DNA of 64,000 bases, taken from NCBI GenBank assembly GCA_022818135.1, contig JAFMSR010000006.1, positions 29,784,685-29,848,684 on the forward strand, read 5' to 3'. The notes beneath the pieces were generated by a model. The model saw only the letters and a list, made by a program, of their open reading frames with translations, was not told the origin of the DNA and searched no databases. Shown piece after piece: positions 22,764-35,695 of the stretch (position 1 is the stretch's first letter; every line of letters begins with the position of its first letter). The DNA is from Saxidomus purpurata (Eukaryota; Mollusca; Bivalvia; Venerida; Veneridae). The translations under genes and the position numbers were made by a program.

Positions 22764-23523
22764 GCTCAATTGAGCACTAAGTGCTCAAGGTGAGTTACTG
22801 TGACCGCCTGTCTTCTGTCTATCCACTCTTAACCGTGTATGTGCAATAGAGGCTGCATTTTTCATTTGATCTTCATAAAACTTGGTCAGAATAACTGCAT
22901 TGATGAAATCTAGATCGACTTTAAATATGGATAATCGGGGTTCAAAAACAGGTCAAGAGTCAAAACATAGAAAAACATTGTGTATGCAACAGAGGTTGTA
23001 TTTGTCATTCGATCTTAATGAAATTTGGTCAGAATGACTGCCTGAATAAAATCTAGGTCGAGTTTGAATATGGATCACTTTTGGTCAAAATCCAGGTTAT
23101 ATGGTCAAATCGTAGAAAACCTTGTGTATGTAATAGAGGTTGCATTTTTCATTTGATCTTTATGAACTTTGGTCAGAATGACTATCTCAATGAATTCTGG
23201 ATAATATTTGCATACCAGTAAAAATCTAGGTCACAGGTCAAATATTAGAAAACGCTTTTGTATGCAATAGAGGTTGCATTTTCATTGAATCTTCATGAAA
23301 CTTGGTCAGAATAATGAACATGATGCAATATGGTTCACGTTTGAATATGGATCACGAGGATAAATGATAGAAAAACATTTTGTATGCAATACAGGTTGTA
23401 TTTGTCATTGGATCTTCATGAATGTTGGTCAGAATGACTATCTTGATGCAATCTGGATCGAGTTTGAATATGGAACATCTTGGGTCAAACACTAGGTCAC
23501 AGGGTCATCTTGGCTCTCTTGTT
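22764..23523 (+). mobile_element. Helentron/pearl-like element, family A
   Basis: The 5' hairpin agctcaattgagcactaag / tgctcaaggtgagtt is followed by about four ~150 bp units marked 'catttgatcttcataaaac', 'ggtcagaatgactg' and 'tgtgtatgcaacagaggttg'. It ends gggtcatcttggctctcttg, directly against the next copy. Confidence 0.65.
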
Positions 23524-23527
23524 TTTA

Positions 23528-24630
23528 GCTAAACTCAGTACGCAGTTCTTTAGGTGAGTTATTGTGATCGCCTGGTGTCTATCGTCTGTGTCGTCTGTCT
23601 ATCTGTCCACACTTCACCTTGTGTATGCAATAGAGGCTGCATTTTCACTGGATCTTCATGAAACTTGGTCAGTATGGCTGCCTTGATGAATTCTAGGTCC
23701 ATTCCAAATATTGGTCATCTGGGGTCAAAATAGGCCAAGGGGGCAAATCATAGAAAAACCTTGTGTATGCATTTTTCATCGGATATTCATCGAACTTGGT
23801 CAGTATGATTTCCTTGATATAATATAGGTCGTGTTTTAATATGGGTCATCTGGGGTCAGAAACTAGGACACAGGGTCAAATCATAAAAGTACCTTCTATG
23901 TGCAAAAGAGGTTGCATTTTTCATTGGATCTTCATAAAACTTGGTCAGAATGACTACACTGATAAAATCTAGGTCGAGTTTATGTATTGGTCATCTGCGG
24001 TAAAAAACTAGAGACGAGGTCAAATCATAGACAAACTATGTGTATGCAATAAAGGTTGTATTTTTCATTTGTTCTTCATGAAACTTGGTCAGAATAACTA
24101 TCTTGATGAAACTGATTGATTTTGCATATACAATGTAGGTCATCAGGGGTAAAAAAGCTAGGTCATGGGTCAAATCTTAGAAAACGTTTTTGTATGCAAC
24201 TGAGGGTGCAATTTTCATTGAATACATGTGTATTTACAAAACTAGGTCAGTTTCTAGTTTGAATATGGATCCTCTTGGGGAAAAATCTAGGTCACGTGGT
24301 TGAAGCATACGGCAACCTTGTTTATGCAATAAAGTTGCAATTTAGGTTGCATTTTTCATTGTATCTCCATGAAACTTTGTCAGTATGCTTCGATGAAAGC
24401 TACCTCGAGTTTGAATATCGGTAATGTGAGGTCAAAAAGTAGGTCAACTGGTTAAGAACCTTGTGCATGCCACACAGGTGACATTTACAACCAAATCATT
24501 GTGTGAATTAGTCAAAAGGTTTGTCAAGGTCAAACATAATGTTTGTGTTTCTGATATATAGTTAAGTTTGGTCATATATTGTCATAAGTAGGTCCCAGGT
24601 GAGCAATATAGGGTCTTCTTGGCCCTCTTG
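23528..24630 (+). mobile_element. Helentron/pearl-like element, family A
   Basis: The 5' end is agctaaactcagtacgcagt...aggtgagtt. About six ~150-170 bp units follow. The 3' end is caggtgagcaatataggg, then tcttcttggccctcttg and TT. With the two preceding copies it forms a head-to-tail cluster of nearly 2.8 kb. Confidence 0.65.
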
Positions 24631-25638
24631 TTAATCATGCTTATATTTTTACGTTTATTTAAAAAAAGATTATGTATCGTGATATATCTGAACAGTGCAT
24701 CAGCTATAGTTGTTAACTTGTTTTCCAGATATTGGTCTAAGATTTGTGTTATTCACCAACTGCATTCTGCAAGTAAAATAATAGTAATTATAGCAAGATA
24801 AAGTGAATCTAACATGTTCATGCGTTGTGGATAATGAAATCCCACCCGAGGGTTGAGATACGTCCCAAAAACGAGGCTCTGCCAACCAAGAAAATGAATA
24901 ACCACAACCCTATGTTTATTTCAAAAATAAAAATTTTATAGTCATTTTTCAATTTTTATGTGATCTGCTGGCTGCTTATAATTTACGTAAAAATAGTCCG
25001 GCAGCGATGAGAGATAAGCGGTGAAGGACAAGGTTATCTATCACCTGTAAATGCACATAAACATGTATATCATAGGAGAGAAAAGGTTATCTTTTGGAAG
25101 GATCACACTGGATCTAAACAATGTTAATTTTGCTAATATTTTCAGTGAAATCGTTGAAATGTTATATACATTTGTATTATATAATGACTAGCTCACGTTT
25201 TCTTAAAGTTAAAAAACTTAAAAGATTTTAAAATTATCTTACCTGGTCCATACCATGTATATTCCATTATCTGATTGATGGATGAGTTTGAAATAGACAT
25301 GTTAAAGCATTTGTTTAAGGTATTTTCAATCTCGCACCAACGTATGTTGTTCAAAATTATCTCCCCTTGCTCACTGGGTCTCTGGTCCTAATCAAGGACG
25401 TTTTTAGTTACATCAGTTCTGAGTATGAATAAATAACGATCCATTTTATATTACATATCTCCAAAGCTATATCATTCAACTGAACTAGGAGAATTGTTAC
25501 TATCACTCACATTGGAAATCCCTTTATAGTATGTTGTTACTGTGAACAAGATATACAGTTATATATATGTAATAACAGTTTTTATAAAAAAAGAACATTT
25601 CTGAAGATACAGAAACAATTATGTTATTGGGGAATTAA
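24631..25638. other. AT-rich intergenic DNA, nothing recognised
   Basis: No repeat family, exon or RNA gene was recognised. The open frames at 24619-24801 (+) and 24700-24885 (-) are short and uninformative. Confidence 0.4.
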
Positions 25639-26009
25639 AGGGACACTCCCTACATCCTCCAAACATAAATACTGTGTCCAATGAACTTTACATGATAAAG
25701 ACAATTTTATAGAAAAACATGCATCGAAATATGCCTCATTTTAGCACAAATAATCAACAGGTCTTCTGTAATTAATTGCATCCATCTATTAATTGTACAA
25801 TAACAACTTTATATAGATTATTTAATGTTTGCAGTAGCTTTATTTTTATTCTAAAACGCTGATTTTACCAATATTGTCTTGAATGTACAGCTTAAACTTT
25901 TCGGTTTAGTAATAATGGTTGTAAATTTATTACATTATTTAAGCTTTGAAGTTATTTAATTTGAAGTTATTAAGATTTTAATTTGATTTGAAGTTAAGGG
26001 AGTGCCCCT
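25639..26009. mobile_element. TTAA-flanked MITE, copy 1
   Basis: Ends agggacactccct and agggagtgcccct are inverted repeats, and both ends are flanked by TTAA (25635-25638 and 26010-26013). A second member lies at 53302-53671, with internal sequence similar along its length (for example 'catctattaattgtacaa'). TTAA flanks suggest piggyBac-type mobilisation, but the ends are not a canonical piggyBac terminus. Confidence 0.75.
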
Positions 26010-26309
26010 TTAAATCATAAAACTTTGATCGTGACTGCTATTTCTTTTTTAAAGGTATGAAACAGTCAGAAATAGTCCAACCTTTATTAGAACAAATGTT
26101 GCGCCGTTTGAGCATAATCTTCTGCATCTTTGCTCGTCAGATAAACATGCAGAAAATGTAGTAAAGTTATCGGGATACGGACTGACAAACCGGTCAACAC
26201 GTCCATGAAAATAGCTAGGATTACCATTTCCTGAAATGTAAATCATTCTTTTAAAACAGAGTTATAGAGTTATAAGTTGATTTTGATACAGAACAGATCT
26301 TAAAGTCAG

Positions 26310-26625
26310 TGTGATACAAACTGTTGTACTTTTAGGAAACAAATTGGTATGATGTGCTTTTAGGGTACTGACTAGTTCTTCATGATACAAATTGATATGC
26401 ATTTAGGGCACAAAGCATTGATGTGTTATAAGAATACAAATTGGTGTGCTTTTATAATATAAATTGATGTGCTTTTAGGGTAAAAGCTTATGTGCTTTTA
26501 GGATACAAACTGGTTCTCTAGGATACAAATTGATGTGCTTTTAGGATACAAACTGGTGTGCTTTAAGGGTAAAAATTGGTTCTTTTGGATACAACCTGGT
26601 GTGCTTTTAGGATATAAGTTGTAAT
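26310..26625 (+). repeat. Imperfect minisatellite, ~22-30 bp unit
   Basis: More than ten imperfect units of the form 'ggatacaaattggtgtgctt' + 'ttag', with length variation and partial units. It lies just upstream of the partial FPGS duplication. Confidence 0.7.
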
Positions 26626-26953
26626 ATAGAAGGATTTTCGTCGGGGCGTCCCAGAGTGACCGTTTACTGGAGGTGATCGCCGAATCAAGGTGACCGTTAG
26701 GGCAGGTTAGACTGTAGTTTGCCCAGAACAACTGATATATTTATCCTTTTCCTACCAAACTTCTAAAATGAACTTGCCCATCATTCAGTTTGGACATTAC
26801 CACTAATTGAATGTTTTTAGAGTAAAGGTTTATAAGCTGAATAGCACACTGAGCTGACTGATCATGATCTACACTGGTCACAAGGGACCGAATTTTGCTT
26901 GCAGCTAGCAGGGTAAGAGTTAGTGACAAATGTCTAAATTATATATATTGCAG

Positions 26954-27175
26954 ATCAAACAAATAACACAGTTACAAAGGAGAATCAGCTGAAACGTTGT
27001 ATAACAAATAAAGAAACCTGGGAACAACTTACGAGTCCTGAACAGAAACATGTAGAAAATCCTGAAACTGACAGAGTATGCAAAGGGATGGACCACAGTT
27101 TTACAAACAGTCACTTACAAACAGAGATACTTGGAGCAGAAAATGGCTTTCATCATAGAAAAACGGAATGTATTT
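26954..27175 (+). pseudogene. Truncated copy of FPGS terminal exon
   Basis: The acceptor tatattgcag is retained and the frame is open: [16 protein letters not shown]... through [15 protein letters not shown]...KTEC, after which it runs into repeat DNA and the C-terminal ~106 codons, including the conserved final strand, are lost. Differences from the parent are few (for example Ser to Thr, Met to Val). With no upstream exons nearby it cannot make FPGS alone. It could in principle act as a decoy terminal exon for the FPGS transcript. Confidence 0.85.
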
Positions 27176-27176
27176 T

Positions 27177-27987
27177 AAGCTCATCTGGCTTTGCCAGGAT
27201 GAGCTTTTCTAATGGATGTTTGTCCGTCGTCCATCAACATTTTGATTCAAACAATATCTTTTCTGAAACCACTGGGCAAATGTTGATGAAACTATGCAGA
27301 GGTGTTCCTTGCATGAAGCTCTACAAAGAATTTCATTCCATGCAGAACTCTGGTTAAAAATCTTCTTCTCTGAAACTACAAGGCCTAGAGCTTAGATATT
27401 TGGCATGTAGCATTGTCTAGTGGACCTCTACCAAGATCGTTCAAATTATGACCCCCGGATCAAAATTGACCCCGCCCGGCGGGTCACTTGGTTTTACATG
27501 GGCTTATATAGGAAAAACTTTAAAAATCTTCTCTGAAACCACAGGGTCTAGAGCTAAGATATTTAGCCTGTAGCATTGTCTAGTGGACCTCTACCAAGAT
27601 TTTTCAGATTAAGACCCCCGGATCAAAATTGACCCCGCCGGGGGGTCACTTGGTTTTACATAGGCTATATAGGAAAAACTTTAAAAAATCTTCTCTGAAA
27701 CCACAAGGCCTAGAGCTTAGATATTTAGAATGCAGCATTGTCTATTGGACATCTACCCAGATTGTTCAAATCATGACCCCAGAAGGGGTGGGGGTCACTT
27801 GATTTCGCATAGGCTTATTAGGGAAAACTTCAAAAAACCATAAGGCCCACAGACAGAGCTTAGAGATTTGATATTGTTACTAAGCATTGTGTAGTGGACC
27901 TCTACAAATTATGTTTAAATCGTGACCCCTTGTATTATTGGCAATTGACATACAGTTGAGTGATATAGGGCCATCTTGGCCCTCTTG
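27177..27987 (+). mobile_element. Helentron/pearl-like element, family B
   Basis: The 5' hairpin agctcatctggctttgccag / gatgagct is followed by three to four family B units and ends ttgagtgatatagggccatcttggccctcttg then TT. It sits at the deletion junction inside the duplicated FPGS 3' end. Confidence 0.75.
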
Positions 27988-28676
27988 TTTATTAATGCTT
28001 TAAATGTTATGAAAAATATCAAAAACATAATATAATGTTTTAATGGTTTTTTTCAGGGGGATTTTGTTGCAAACTGTTCTCATGTTCTTCATGTGACTCA
28101 CAGTTAGATAATTCTTTCAGTATTTACAGGGCAAGCATACAGGTAACTGCTGACAAAGAGAAAGTACTTCGAAAGAAATACTCTAACTTACCTGTTTTAC
28201 ATATTATGAACCAACAATAATCAAATATTAAAACATGAAAACATTAGATTCCTATGGCCATTAGATGTAAACTAACTTACACAGAACTAGTAATGCTAGT
28301 TCTAAATCTTGTTCATCCAATCAAATACAAATTTTCATACAGTTCGCATGACAATTAGTTGAAATATTACTCTTCGTAATGCTAAGATCAAGTTTAAACA
28401 TTCAATTAAAAACGCACAAAATTATGTTAACTATAAGACTTGGTAATTTGAAATGTAATGAATCTTTTTTTTATGAGGACATAGTTTTGCATCTATTATA
28501 GAAGTTTATGATAAAAATGCATGTACTTTGAATGTTTGCTCAAGTTAAACTTTTGCAATACGTGCTTGTATAGGAGTGCTGTTCTTGAACATTTGAACTA
28601 TAAATTTGTGTATAAAAGTGGGAGTAAAAATTTAATGAATTGCAGAGTTTGTTGTTCTGGTTCTTCTGTTTTGCTT

Positions 28677-29135
28677 TTAGCTCACCTTACCAATGCTCAG
28701 GATGAGCTATTGTGATCACTCGCCGTCCGTCGTACGGTGTCTGTTAACATTTTACTTCAAATGACATCTTCAAAACCGCTAGCTCGATGTTTAAGATATT
28801 TGGTGTGGATGATCCTTGGATGGTCCTCTACAAAAGTTATATAAATCATGGACCTGGGTTAAAATTGGCTCTGCCAGGTAGGGGTTTTGATTTTTTACCT
28901 TCTGTTAAGGGAGAAAACTAGTTGAAGATCCTGACATTTGTAAAGTGTTGGAGTAATCTCTCTTTGGCCTAGAGTTGTAGCATTGTCGCTACAGGCTTAT
29001 ATCAGAAACACTTTAAAATTCTTCTGTGGAACCACAAGGCCTAGAGCTTAGATATTTAGCATTGCCTAGTGGACCTCTATCAAGATTGTTCAAATCATGA
29101 CCCCTGGGTCAAAATTGACCCAGCCCAGGGAGGGT
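28677..29135 (+). mobile_element. Helentron/pearl-like element, family B, 3'-truncated
   Basis: The 5' end agctcaccttaccaatgctc...gatgagct and blocks 'accacaaggcctagagctt' and 'cctctatcaagattgttc' are present, but the sequence stops at 'cccagggaggg' without the 3' signature. Confidence 0.6.
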
Positions 29136-31296
29136 TATTCTTTTTACTGATCATTGATTTTTAATTTTCTTGATTGGAATTATTCTAAATGTTTAGTATT
29201 ATATAAATAAAGTGTTAATGTCTTCGGCTGACATCAGAAGACATGTTTTTTCTCTCCATGAGTTATGCACGGTTGTGTTAGCACCTTGACCAGTCTCATA
29301 AATACACAATCTAGTTCTTTCTGGCCTTGTGGAAAATTATTTTTTGATACTGGCATTAGGCCAAGTTTTTTTACATTGTTCCAATCTCCTAGAATAAATT
29401 TAGTGTCAGAAGTATTTTTAGATTGTGGAAAACCTCTGGCTGGATATTTTTAGAATCTAAAGCAGTCTGCCTATTTTTAGCAACTGTATACTGTACAATT
29501 ATTAAAGTTTAAGTATTTGAGTATTTAAGTTCCCTCATATTTACACAAAGCTGTAAAACAAGCAGATGCTTGAGGCAGCTGGTATAAAAGGTGGTGTTCT
29601 TTTGTGAGAGGGGTTTTTATTTGTTTGTGAAACAAACAAATTTACTTTCCAGTTTTACTAAATTTTGTAAATATAACTAAAGTAAACTGTTTCCGAATAA
29701 GAACCGCAATATGTATTTCATTTTACAATGATGCGTAAAAATAAGGGACGATTTCCTTTATATAATATACCCTATAGAAATAGTTCCAATTTCTTAACCC
29801 GCCGGCCATTTCTTAAACCTTGTGTGGAAAGAAAGCATATGTTTTGGACTTTCTGTGACAACAAAATGTCTAACCATGATCGTTATTTAAAGAATGAAAT
29901 ATATTGAAAAGCCAGGAATATTTACGCCCATGTTTACACATTCTCTTTTTATGAATATATCCATCCATTCATAAATTTTATTGAATGCGCGGAAAGGGAC
30001 GTAATTATAACTTTCCTTATCGCTAATATGCTTATTCCGCGGACCTGGCGCGAGCTAGTCGTCTGCATTCCTACATGTATTATAAATACGCGTGAGCACC
30101 TTAAGCAGAAAACAAGTGTTAGGATACGTACATGTCGGTGTTTAAACGATTTGTTATATTTCATAGGTGGTGATTGTTTTAAGTAGAAGGCAATTTACCC
30201 TATATTCGACTGTAGGCCTCGTAATCTTGAAACGCATCGAACTGAGCTATTTTGTTAAAATACATTCATGTCTTATCTATCAATGACTGCAGAAAAACAT
30301 TTGAACATCGTTACTTCCTGGTCTCAACCGTATTTGTTTTATAAATGTATATTGTGGTATTTTAGATACGCATTATTACTTTGTCGGTCCGCACAATTAA
30401 TTGATCCCCTTATTGATCATGCTATTGCCTGCTGGTTTATGTTATCGAAGCGCCGTAACTAGCTACTCGATCAGTGTCTGATTTTAGCTAGTAGGTGAAA
30501 ACATTTTGTTGAGTACAGTGAAAATCCCTGCTGTCTATGTGTACCGGGAATAGAAACAGAGACAATTCGATCAAAAATACGATTTATTGCATTCTGTTCA
30601 TATCTTATTACCAACTGGTATAGCCTTCACTAATGAAGATTACAGACTGAAATAGCTGTCACAAAAAAAAACAAAACAAAGAACAAATATTTTGAATACA
30701 CAAACAATCCAGCGTCTTCAGCGCTTTGATTGAATTTAGCTTTGATGGACAAGAAAAATGTGAAATTCTTTGGAGGAGGACATATATCGAATGAAAGATA
30801 ATCAATTCATGGTAGCAATGTTATCGTTTTTGACCTTTGACTTCTCCTTTTGACATTGATCTTGGATTTAAAGACCAGATTCCTGTGCAAATAAGTTCAT
30901 CAAACAATCATGGACATACCCGCAAAATAATTTGAAAATCGATTGAATGGTTACAGAGCTATGTGAGTATACCAGAAATTCTCAATAAAATTATCAAAAA
31001 ATGCAGAAAATGCCCCCAGAATCATTTTCCCAACCTGAAATCTTTGGGAACTTCATGGTTCGTGCCAAGCAAGCCATTTCCAGCCAGCATGCAAAAATTC
31101 ATTTCTGTGTGAATGTTGTCCGGGTCAAAAGCTCAACAGCCTGGACTAAATAGTGCAGTTCTAAAATTCTCTATATTAACTAATTACAGATAGGGTTGAA
31201 ACTGAAAATTTGAAAAACAAAGTATAACTTTTAGCTCTTGATGAGTCATTCATATCAGACATCCATTTTTGTATAAATACATCATTTAATCAAGTT
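29136..31296. other. Intergenic DNA, no gene seen
   Basis: AT-rich. The lower part (about 30900-31296) may be the 3' untranslated tail of the minus-strand LINE that follows. Small open frames (29949-30164 -, 30268-30462 +) have no recognisable motifs. Confidence 0.4.
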
Positions 31297-32006
31297 TTAG
31301 TATAATTTATTTGTAAATTCACTATTTTCACTCACGGCTTGAAATAACCATACGTCATTAAATACGAGTGACGGTAACAAATATTTTACAGAATTTGCCA
31401 AAGATGTATTGTAATTTGGTCTTATTTCTAAATCTCTGCACATCATATCATATTCAAATTTAACATATACATGATTTTCCATTTGTTCTACCTTTAACCA
31501 GTACTTTACAACCCCTGCAGCTCGTTTTGTCAACAACGAAATCCTACCAAGTTCACCGTATATAAAGTTATTTTGTGTTTGTATTTTCACACCAAGTAAT
31601 CTTTTACAGAAATTTAAATGTACTCTTTCCAAAACTATAGACTCATTTAGTCCCCAAACTTCATAACCATAATGTAAGATAGGTACAATAAGATTATCAA
31701 ACAGTTCCAGCTGACTTTTTACTGGCATATATGGATACTTAACAAGAGTTGATTTCAGTTTATACATTGCTTCATTGCTTGTCCTGCTAAGGTATCAAGT
31801 GTTGTTTTAAAAGAACCTCCAGCTGTAAAAACAATACCTAGATATGTAAAGTTATTAACAATTTCTAAAATCTGACTTTTAACCAGAAACGTTAAGTTCT
31901 GTTTTACTTGTCCACCTTTTTTAAAAATCATGACCTTTGTCTTAGTAGAATTAACACTCAATTTCCATCTATCACAATACTCTTTTAACAGTATTAAACG
32001 TTTTTT

Positions 32007-33152
32007 AGCTCGTCTGATTTTTGAAAAAAATGACAAGCTATTGTCGTCACTTGATTGTCGTCTGAGGCGTCGTTGTCGTCGGAGGCGTTGGTTAAGTTTT
32101 GCGTTTAGGTCACTTACATGGAAACTATCAAAGCTACCACTTTGAAACTTGGGACACTTGTTCATCTAATACCCTTCTTTACATTGTATCCTAACGATGC
32201 TGAGTCTGACCTGTTTTTGTTAGTTTGATTTCAAATTTTTCTCAAACAATTAATGGATAATGTACTTCAACATATCAAACGGGTTTTTGAGTCACACATT
32301 TGGAAGGGGAGGGGAGAGGGGGGATATTTTAGTATTTTTTGACTTTGTCATTTTTAGCTAGTCTGAGTTTTGAAGTTTTGCATTTAATCTCTTACATGCA
32401 AACTATCATAGATATCATTTTCAAACTTGGAATACCCCTTCACTATCAAATGTACTACGGAATAAAAGATTTTTACAAGTTACATAACCCTGTAATGTAT
32501 TTGGCTGGATTATTGCCCTTTCTTAACTTTGAAAGTTTCACACACACAATATTTTTGTAACAGTCAACATAATGCAACCAAGTATTTATGAATATCTTTA
32601 ACTGGATTGTATTTTAGGGCTCCTGGGGTCAAGGTCACTGTTACTGAATATAGGAAAACAGTAATATATTCAATATCTTTAGTTAAGGTTGACATAATGT
32701 AACCAACTTTTGTTTGTAGTAAGTATTTAAGAAGATAGGGTTGGGTTTTGGGGCTCCTAGGGTCATTGTCAAGGTCACTAACTAAAAATAGAAAAACAGT
32801 AATATGTTTAATATCTTTAGTTACAATTGACATAATGTAACTAAGTTATTAAGTGTGTAATACATATGAATAAAGACTTTTGAATTAATTGGGATTTAGT
32901 TTGGGGCTCATGGGGTCAAAGTCTAGGTTTTTTGTTCAAAAAAAAGAAAAATGGAGGAAAAAACAACAATATCTTTAGTTGCAATTTAATTATTGTGACC
33001 AAACTTAGTGTCTAGTTATCATTATGAAAACCTTTTTGTGGGATTGTGTTCTGGGGTCAAGGTCAAGGACACTGTTACTTAAAAAATGGTGATAAATAAA
33101 CTTATGAGGATAAAATCAGATGAGCGTCCGGCACCCGCAGGCGGTGCTCTTG
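32007..33152 (+). mobile_element. Helentron/pearl-like element, family D, inserted in LINE
   Basis: The 5' end agctcgtctgatttt is repeated inverted near the 3' end (aaaatcagatgagcg, about 33112-33126). This is followed by a gcacccgcaggcggtgc hairpin and then tcttg and TT. The core has about four ~130 bp units with 'aatatctttagtta', 'tgacataatgtaacca' and 'ggggtcaaggtcac'. It splits the RT reading frame of the minus-strand LINE. Confidence 0.75.
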
Positions 33153-33779
33153 TTAATTCTTCCTCTGACTCATACATAATAACAATATATTAATTGGCAT
33201 ATCAGAGCAAAAACGTTTTTTACATTCCAACATCTATACCATGCACAATAAAATATTCTTCAATATCATTCAAGTGCATAGAAAAAAGAAACGGGGATAA
33301 CGATTCACCCTGACGCACCCCAATCATGCATGGGAAATCTTCATTGCTTATTTTGTTGTTGTATTTAATTTTCGATCTCACATTATTATACAAAGATTTG
33401 ACAATATCAAGCATTTTGCCTCTGACCCCTATCTTTATTAGATTATACTAGATCATGTCTCTTACCAGATACTCGAACACCTTGGTAAAATCTACAAAAA
33501 CTACATAAATATTCTTATTATTATTCAATAAATGATTAATAAGGCCATACAACACAAATATATTATCGATAGTTCCCATATTTGTCTAAAACCCGCCTGG
33601 GCTTCAACATGCACATGATAATTGTCTGCACAAGAATTCAATCTATTATTTATAACTTAAGTAAATACCTTACCAAAAGTGCTTAGTAAGGTTATGCCTC
33701 TGTAGTTACTAACTGTATCAATGTCACCCTTTTTAAATGTGAGGATTTTCAAATCCTTACATTTATTGTACCCAGTTTC

Positions 33780-35502
33780 TGAGATGAGCGGTTTCTACTT
33801 TCAAAACCGAACTACCCATCAATTCTAAATAATCCTTCAGATTGATCACATCACATATTTATAGAAAGTAACATAAGTAATCAACAGTTTTGGTGTTGGT
33901 ATGATTGCAAAGATTTATATTGTTTCAAAGATAAGAAAAATATGCGACAATTTATCATAAAAAAGAATTTAGTCAATTTTTCTAAGTTAATGTGCATAGG
34001 TTGTAAGTACTTCTTAAACGTTCGACAGATACAGCATTATGGCACTTAAGTGGTCTGTTTCTTACTACGCAGTTTAGACATGCACTACTTTAATAAGCAG
34101 CCGATCAAAACGCGCTGAAAGTGACACACCTCACACCATTTATAAACGCCATTTCATCGGTTATTTGATGAAAATGTAGGTTCTGATAACAGACGGAATG
34201 TCGTTCTGGCCCCAATTTTACGAAAATACTTAAGTAAATACTTAGTAACATGCTTAACTTATTTTAAGACTTATCAGCCACTTGCATGTATATTCATTTA
34301 AAGAATTAAACTTTTTCAAAATCGTATTTACCCATTTATCACAATTATATATACACTTGTTAGTATTTGTGCAGAAAATGTTGTTTTTAGAAAGTAATTT
34401 ACACTAAGTAAGTTCTTAAGATTCTTACAATTCTTAACTTGTATACAAATGAATTTTTGCTCAATCTGACTTGCATTTAGTATTATATACAATTTTGTTT
34501 TATCAACATGCTAATTTCATTAAAAATATACTATTGACAGCAAGAAACATTATCATTTTTAGTGACAATTAGACTTTATAATAACTTTTCACTCCAACAT
34601 CGAAAATATCGAAGTCACGAAGATACTACGCAGTTGGGAGTTTAAAGATGATAGAATTTATGTAAAAAAGAGCCAGATTTTAAGTTGCTGTCGCTATTAG
34701 CGATATTTGTGAAATATACCATTTAACTGCCATAATGAGGGAAGCACCGTGGTGTGCGTTTATTAATATAGTTGAACATGCGAAACAGACTGTTAAAATG
34801 CACCGAATATTTTGTTAGTAAGCTAGTAGCAAAACAATTTCGTCTTAAACCACCTTTTCAATAGTGTTTCAATAGACAGGTTTCCTAACTATCGCTGAAT
34901 GAAATTATTGATTGATTACTATGATTATTTACAATAATATACTGTGATTCATTCATTTCGAAATACCTACCATTCGTGTGTTCTGCATGGTTCAGTGTAA
35001 TAATATAACAGAAATTGAGCCGTGTCATGGGAAAACCAACATAATGGACTTTGCGACCATGCAAGCAGGCATGTCTGGATCGATACTGGTCGCCCATCAA
35101 TGTGTAAGCAGTTTCTGTTTAATGTTGTGTTTTATGGTATATGTTACATGTACCATACGACTGTTTTATCGTGAACGGGCTAGATAGGAATGTTCGGGTT
35201 TAACACCCGGCGGAAAACAATTTGTTATGAATGGAACACCAATAGAAAGTTGTTTTATTGTTTCGCGTATATTATGTATTATACCATGATTGCAATCGAT
35301 CATTAATTTACATGTCGATATTAAAGAAATATGCTGTGTTAATGTTTACAATGGTGAAACAATTACGTTGTTAGCCATGCTCAAGTGCTCAGTACAATGT
35401 ATACTATATATTAAATATTTCGACTTTGTTCTTTATTCATTACTTAGTCTAGAAAAAAGATCTACGTCAAAGGAAATATATTTCATTGTACATTTATTTA
35501 CA
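33780..35502. other. Insertion of unknown nature between two RT segments of the LINE
   Basis: The LINE frame breaks after PLHNQSAEG-like sequence at about 35811 and resumes at about 33760. The intervening ~2 kb has no recognised gene. A 15-base block, ttcagcgctttgatt, is found both here (35822-35836) and at 30715-30729, which may mark a repeat edge. Confidence 0.4.
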
Positions 35503-35695
35503 GGCGGGCATTTGATTTAACGATATTTCCTGGTAAGGACCAGTACTATAACTATTTCCTTCTTAAAACATTGCAAACTTTCTCACATAAGGAGACGTAG
35601 TCAGTAGCGGGGCTCGATCCCAAGACTCAATAATTGAGAAGCTTCGGCTTCTCTAACCTCTTGACCAAGGAGGAAACATTGCACAGTATGCTGTT
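35503..35695 (-). mobile_element. tRNA-derived SINE (minus)
   Basis: Same family as 15755-15930: 'caggcgggca', 'aaggaccagtac', 'tctcacataaggagacgt', and on the minus strand a B-box-like ggatcgagccccgc. 'gagaagcttcggcttctc' near the head forms a small palindrome. Confidence 0.65.

Larger units (their letters stand above)
26714..28680 (+). repeat. Partial direct duplication of the FPGS 3' end and downstream DNA
   Basis: 26714-27175 matches 17340-17807 (last intron end plus start of the last exon). 27988-28680 matches about 20958-21869 (downstream DNA). The intermediate ~3.15 kb of the source is missing; in its place lies a family B repeat. Orientation is the same and exon identity looks high by eye. 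Because intron sequence is included, this is a DNA-level duplication and not a retrocopy. Confidence 0.85.
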
